From assembly GCA_002315815.1 (NCBI GenBank), contig DCIN01000081.1, positions 3,857 through 13,078 on the forward strand: DNA of 9,222 bases, read 5' to 3'. The notes beneath the pieces were generated by a model. That model saw only the letters and a list, made by a program, of their open reading frames with translations, was not told the origin of the DNA and searched no databases. The translations under genes were made by a program, and so were the position numbers. Source of the DNA: Bacteroidales bacterium UBA1725. GTDB taxonomy: Bacteria; Bacteroidota; Bacteroidia; Bacteroidales; UBA932. Below, in pieces: positions 7,436-9,222 of this stretch (the stretch's first letter is position 1; each line of letters begins with the position of its first letter).

Positions 7436-7552
7436 ATCTTAATACTTTACGTTATTCAAGCGAATATAGGGGTTTATTTTATAATAATCGTTTGTTTTGG
7501 CAATAAAACCTTTCTTTTCCATTTATTTTGCCTCACCAAACATATTTGGATT
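7436..7552. promoter_or_regulatory. AT-rich divergent intergenic region, probable promoters for both lipoprotein genes
   Basis: This 117-base spacer separates the starts of two divergent lipoprotein genes, so promoters for both are expected here. It is clearly richer in A/T than the flanking genes. On the + strand TATTTTG (7524-7530) is close to the Bacteroidota -7 element TAnnTTTG but one base short. On the - strand the sequence opposite 7462-7469 reads TATATTCG, a 7-of-8 match. I see no well-spaced -33 element for either, so the exact promoters remain unassigned. Confidence 0.45.
7536..7549. repeat. Short inverted repeat immediately before the zincin lipoprotein start
   Basis: CCAAA (7536-7540) and TTTGG (7545-7549) form a perfect five-base inverted repeat around CATA, ending three bases before the ATG at 7553. 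If transcription starts near 7537, as the -7-like TATTTTG suggests, this would be a small hairpin at the 5' end of the message over the ribosome-binding region. It could equally be an operator or chance. Confidence 0.3.
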
Positions 7553-9112
7553 ATGAAATACTTCTACAAACTACTTCTCGCAGCTCTTCTCGCTGCATCC
7601 TGCACCGGCAGCCTCACTCCCCTCGGCGAAATCGTGGACATCGAAGGGAATGTACTCTCCCACGAAATGATTGTTCTTGGCCAAAAGCTGGAAGATCCCT
7701 ACACCGTTGCCAATATGACCAAGGCACTTGATGCACTTTACTCTACTAGAGCTGACCGTGGGAGTGTCACTACCACAGATCTTTATGTCCGTTTTCTTCC
7801 TAATACCGAAGATGATTTCAAACGTCTCGAAAGCCTTGGCGTTGTAATGCTCGACCATCCTATGGACTATGAGATTATTAAAGAAGGTGATTACTATCAC
7901 GATCCATCATTACCCGAAGAGAACATTACCTGGCAGTATGCTGTGGTGCCTAAAGATTTTTCTTTCCCTCCCAGTATACGGCACGAGATTCTGGATGAAT
8001 GTTTCATCCCTGAAAACAGTACAACCAAGGCTGAATGGGTGAACTGGGATGCCGTTGAAAGGGAGTCTTTCCGTCTTACCGGCAACTTAGATATGCTTGA
8101 GGAAGAGACCAAGGCAGCTAAGTCCTACCCTGCTGGCAATATAACCATTGTGGACAGCCGAAATGGAAAGAAAGAAGGTTTGAAAGGAGTCACTGTATCC
8201 TGTAACGTTTTTGTTAAGTTCAGTCACGCCTTCACCGATGAGAATGGAAATTACAGTATGACCAAAGGATTCGCGATTAATCCACGATACAGGCTTATGT
8301 TCAAGAACAGCAAAGGTTTTGGAATTGGCTTCAATCTTCTCCTTGTTCCTGCCTCCTGTTCCACTCTGGGAAAAGGAAGTGCTTCCGGTCTTGATTTTGT
8401 GATAGATGCAGCCTCTGACAGAAGTCTTTTCCGCAGGTCTGTTGTAAATAATGCAGCTTTTGATTACTATGAATCCTGCACTGGTACGTCTTCCGATATC
8501 AAGACCCCTCCACAGAACTTGAGGATATGGCTTCTGCATAGTTTCGAGAAAAGTGCAGCAATGATGCTTCAACAAGGTGCCATCGTAGATGCATCTGCCC
8601 TAAACAAGTTTTTTGGTTCATACCTTACTATTGCCAAACTTTTCCTTCCTGATATAACTATTGGTATGAAAGGCAAAGACAGTTTTGACGTAATATATGC
8701 CGAGACAGTCCACGAATTGGCACATACGAGTCATTATATGCAAGTAGGCAATGAGTACTGGAATAATCTTGCTGGTTTCAACGTAGCTTCTTTCATTTCT
8801 TCAGGTTTCGTTACTTACGGGACAGGTACTGAGACGAACCACGGATATTGCGAGATTGCAGAGATGTGGGCATTTTATATACAGACTCAGATGATGAATA
8901 CCCGATATGAAGAATACAAAGAATACGGGACATCATATTGGTTCTACCCGCAAATATTCAATAAACTTGACGAGAGAGGTATAGACCGGTACAAAATTTT
9001 CACATCTCTGACTTCTGATGTTACCGACAAGGAACTCCTTAAGAAAAGACTGATCAATCTTTATCCCGACGGGAAAAGTATAATCAATCAGGTCTTCGGG
9101 TATTACAACTGA
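7553..9112 (+). CDS. Putative zinc metalloprotease (zincin) lipoprotein, 519 residues
   Basis: A 519-residue predicted lipoprotein. The signal peptide has a basic start, a hydrophobic core (about 7-15) and a lipobox LAASC with Cys17. The following residues (TGSLTP) lack an acidic export signal, so periplasmic retention is inferred. In the C-terminal third HELAH (387-391) is the HExxH zinc-binding motif of zincin peptidases, with His387 and His391 as ligands and Glu388 as catalytic base. GYCEIAEMWAFY (431-442) offers Glu434 or Glu437 as the third ligand about 45 residues later, in the manner of gluzincins. It is not the metzincin pattern HExxHxxGxxH. A central segment at about 195-265 (GLKGVTVSC, then FTDENGNYSM) looks like a carboxypeptidase-regulatory-like beta-sandwich. 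The peptidase role is inferred, and no named family could be assigned. By eye its codons are more A/T-rich than those of the operon at the left. Confidence 0.8.
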   Translation: MKYFYKLLLAALLAASCTGSLTPLGEIVDIEGNVLSHEMIVLGQKLEDPYTVANMTKALDALYSTRADRGSVTTTDLYVRFLPNTEDDFKRLESLGVVMLDHPMDYEIIKEGDYYHDPSLPEENITWQYAVVPKDFSFPPSIRHEILDECFIPENSTTKAEWVNWDAVERESFRLTGNLDMLEEETKAAKSYPAGNITIVDSRNGKKEGLKGVTVSCNVFVKFSHAFTDENGNYSMTKGFAINPRYRLMFKNSKGFGIGFNLLLVPASCSTLGKGSASGLDFVIDAASDRSLFRRSVVNNAAFDYYESCTGTSSDIKTPPQNLRIWLLHSFEKSAAMMLQQGAIVDASALNKFFGSYLTIAKLFLPDITIGMKGKDSFDVIYAETVHELAHTSHYMQVGNEYWNNLAGFNVASFISSGFVTYGTGTETNHGYCEIAEMWAFYIQTQMMNTRYEEYKEYGTSYWFYPQIFNKLDERGIDRYKIFTSLTSDVTDKELLKKRLINLYPDGKSIINQVFGYYN

Positions 9113-9132
9113 CAAATTGTTATTTTTTAAAC

Positions 9133-9166
9133 ATTACGGAAAAGCACTTCTTGTTTTTCACGTAAT
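9133..9166 (+). terminator. Possible hairpin between the zincin gene and tRNA-Leu
   Basis: ATTACG (9133-9138) pairs with CGTAAT (9161-9166), and inside it GAAAA (9139-9143) pairs with TTTTC (9155-9159). There is one bulged A at 9160 and an 11-base loop. A run of six T (9175-9180) follows about nine bases later, too far for a textbook intrinsic terminator. It lies 20 bases after the zincin stop and could end that transcript before the tRNA promoter. Confidence 0.3.
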
Positions 9167-9181
9167 TATCCGGATTTTTTG

Positions 9182-9189
9182 TATATTTG
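9182..9189 (+). promoter_or_regulatory. Bacteroidota-type -7 promoter element for tRNA-Leu
   Basis: TATATTTG is an exact match to the Bacteroidota primary sigma -7 consensus TAnnTTTG and ends 10 bases before the first base of the tRNA, leaving room for a very short leader. The -33 element is less clear: a TTG at 9151-9153 is spaced further than usual, and a TTTTTC stretch at 9154-9159 is an alternative. Confidence 0.65.
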
Positions 9190-9199
9190 CAGTCCTGTT

Positions 9200-9222
9200 G
9201 CGCGGGTGGCGAAATGGTAGAC
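9200..9222 (+). tRNA. tRNA-Leu, 5' part (cut by window end)
   Basis: The last 23 bases read as an acceptor 5' strand GCGCGGG, U8-G9, then GCG of the D-stem and a D-loop AAATGGTAGA with the invariant GG, continuing into the C of the 3' D-stem. The TGGCG...TGGTAGAC pattern is characteristic of bacterial tRNA-Leu. The anticodon and the rest of the gene lie outside the window, so the isoacceptor is unknown. Confidence 0.85.

Noticed and set aside
7499..7510. GGCAATAAAACC against GGTTTATT (about 7471-7478) as a stem in the divergent spacer
   Set aside because: The arms match only with a bulge in very AT-rich sequence and there is no T-run in a useful place; likely chance.
8087..8575. 162-residue open frame on the - strand inside the zincin gene
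   Set aside because: No start context or domain, and the + strand frame is continuous with a signal peptide and a metal-binding motif.
8690..8740. Metzincin-type zinc site (HExxHxxGxxH)
   Set aside because: After HELAH the sequence is TSHYMQVG, with no Gly and His at the required spacing; a gluzincin-like site with a distal Glu fits better.
1..9222. CRISPR array, insertion sequence, prophage, toxin-antitoxin pair, retron or riboswitch
   Set aside because: I looked for evenly spaced direct repeats, transposase or integrase motifs, small toxin-antitoxin gene pairs, reverse transcriptase motifs and long structured leaders, and found none. Intergenic space totals only a few hundred bases.

Overview
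The window looks like chromosomal DNA of a member of the Bacteroidota, most likely the order Bacteroidales. Four things support this. The gene pair dCMP deaminase plus S41 carboxy-terminal processing protease is an arrangement I associate with that order. A perfect Bacteroidota-type -7 promoter element (TAnnTTTG) sits just before the tRNA at the right edge. Shine-Dalgarno sequences are weak or absent. Two lipoproteins have short signal peptides ending in a lipobox. The genus cannot be fixed from the sequence alone.

Left part (1-5675, + strand): five tightly packed genes that are probably co-transcribed. They are the 3' end of an unidentified gene, an AMP-forming acyl-CoA synthetase-like ligase (486-2153), a dCMP deaminase (2140-2544), an inner-membrane-anchored S41/CtpA-type protease with a PDZ domain (2544-4064), and a CvrA/NhaP2-like cation/proton antiporter with a cytoplasmic RCK_C tail (4077-5675). 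Neighbouring genes overlap by 19, 14 and 1 bases, and the last is separated by only 12 bases. The functions (lipid activation, pyrimidine nucleotide supply, envelope proteolysis, ion homeostasis) are housekeeping-like and do not form one obvious pathway.

Middle part (5683-7435, - strand): two genes converge on the operon with a 7-base gap. They are an exported alpha/beta hydrolase of the dienelactone hydrolase / Abhydrolase_7 type and a 220-residue lipoprotein of unknown function, which lies upstream of it in the same direction.

Right part (7436-9222): an AT-rich divergent intergenic region separates the unknown lipoprotein from a + strand gene for a 519-residue lipoprotein carrying an HExxH zinc-protease motif and a probable carboxypeptidase-regulatory-like beta domain. 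After a short non-coding stretch with a hairpin and a tRNA promoter, the window ends inside a tRNA-Leu gene.

I see no CRISPR array, transposase, integrase, phage gene or clear defence system. The points most worth a second look are the zincin lipoprotein beside the tRNA and the acyl-CoA synthetase, in which the position of the usual catalytic A10 lysine appears to be asparagine. Most of the rest is ordinary Bacteroidales chromosome.
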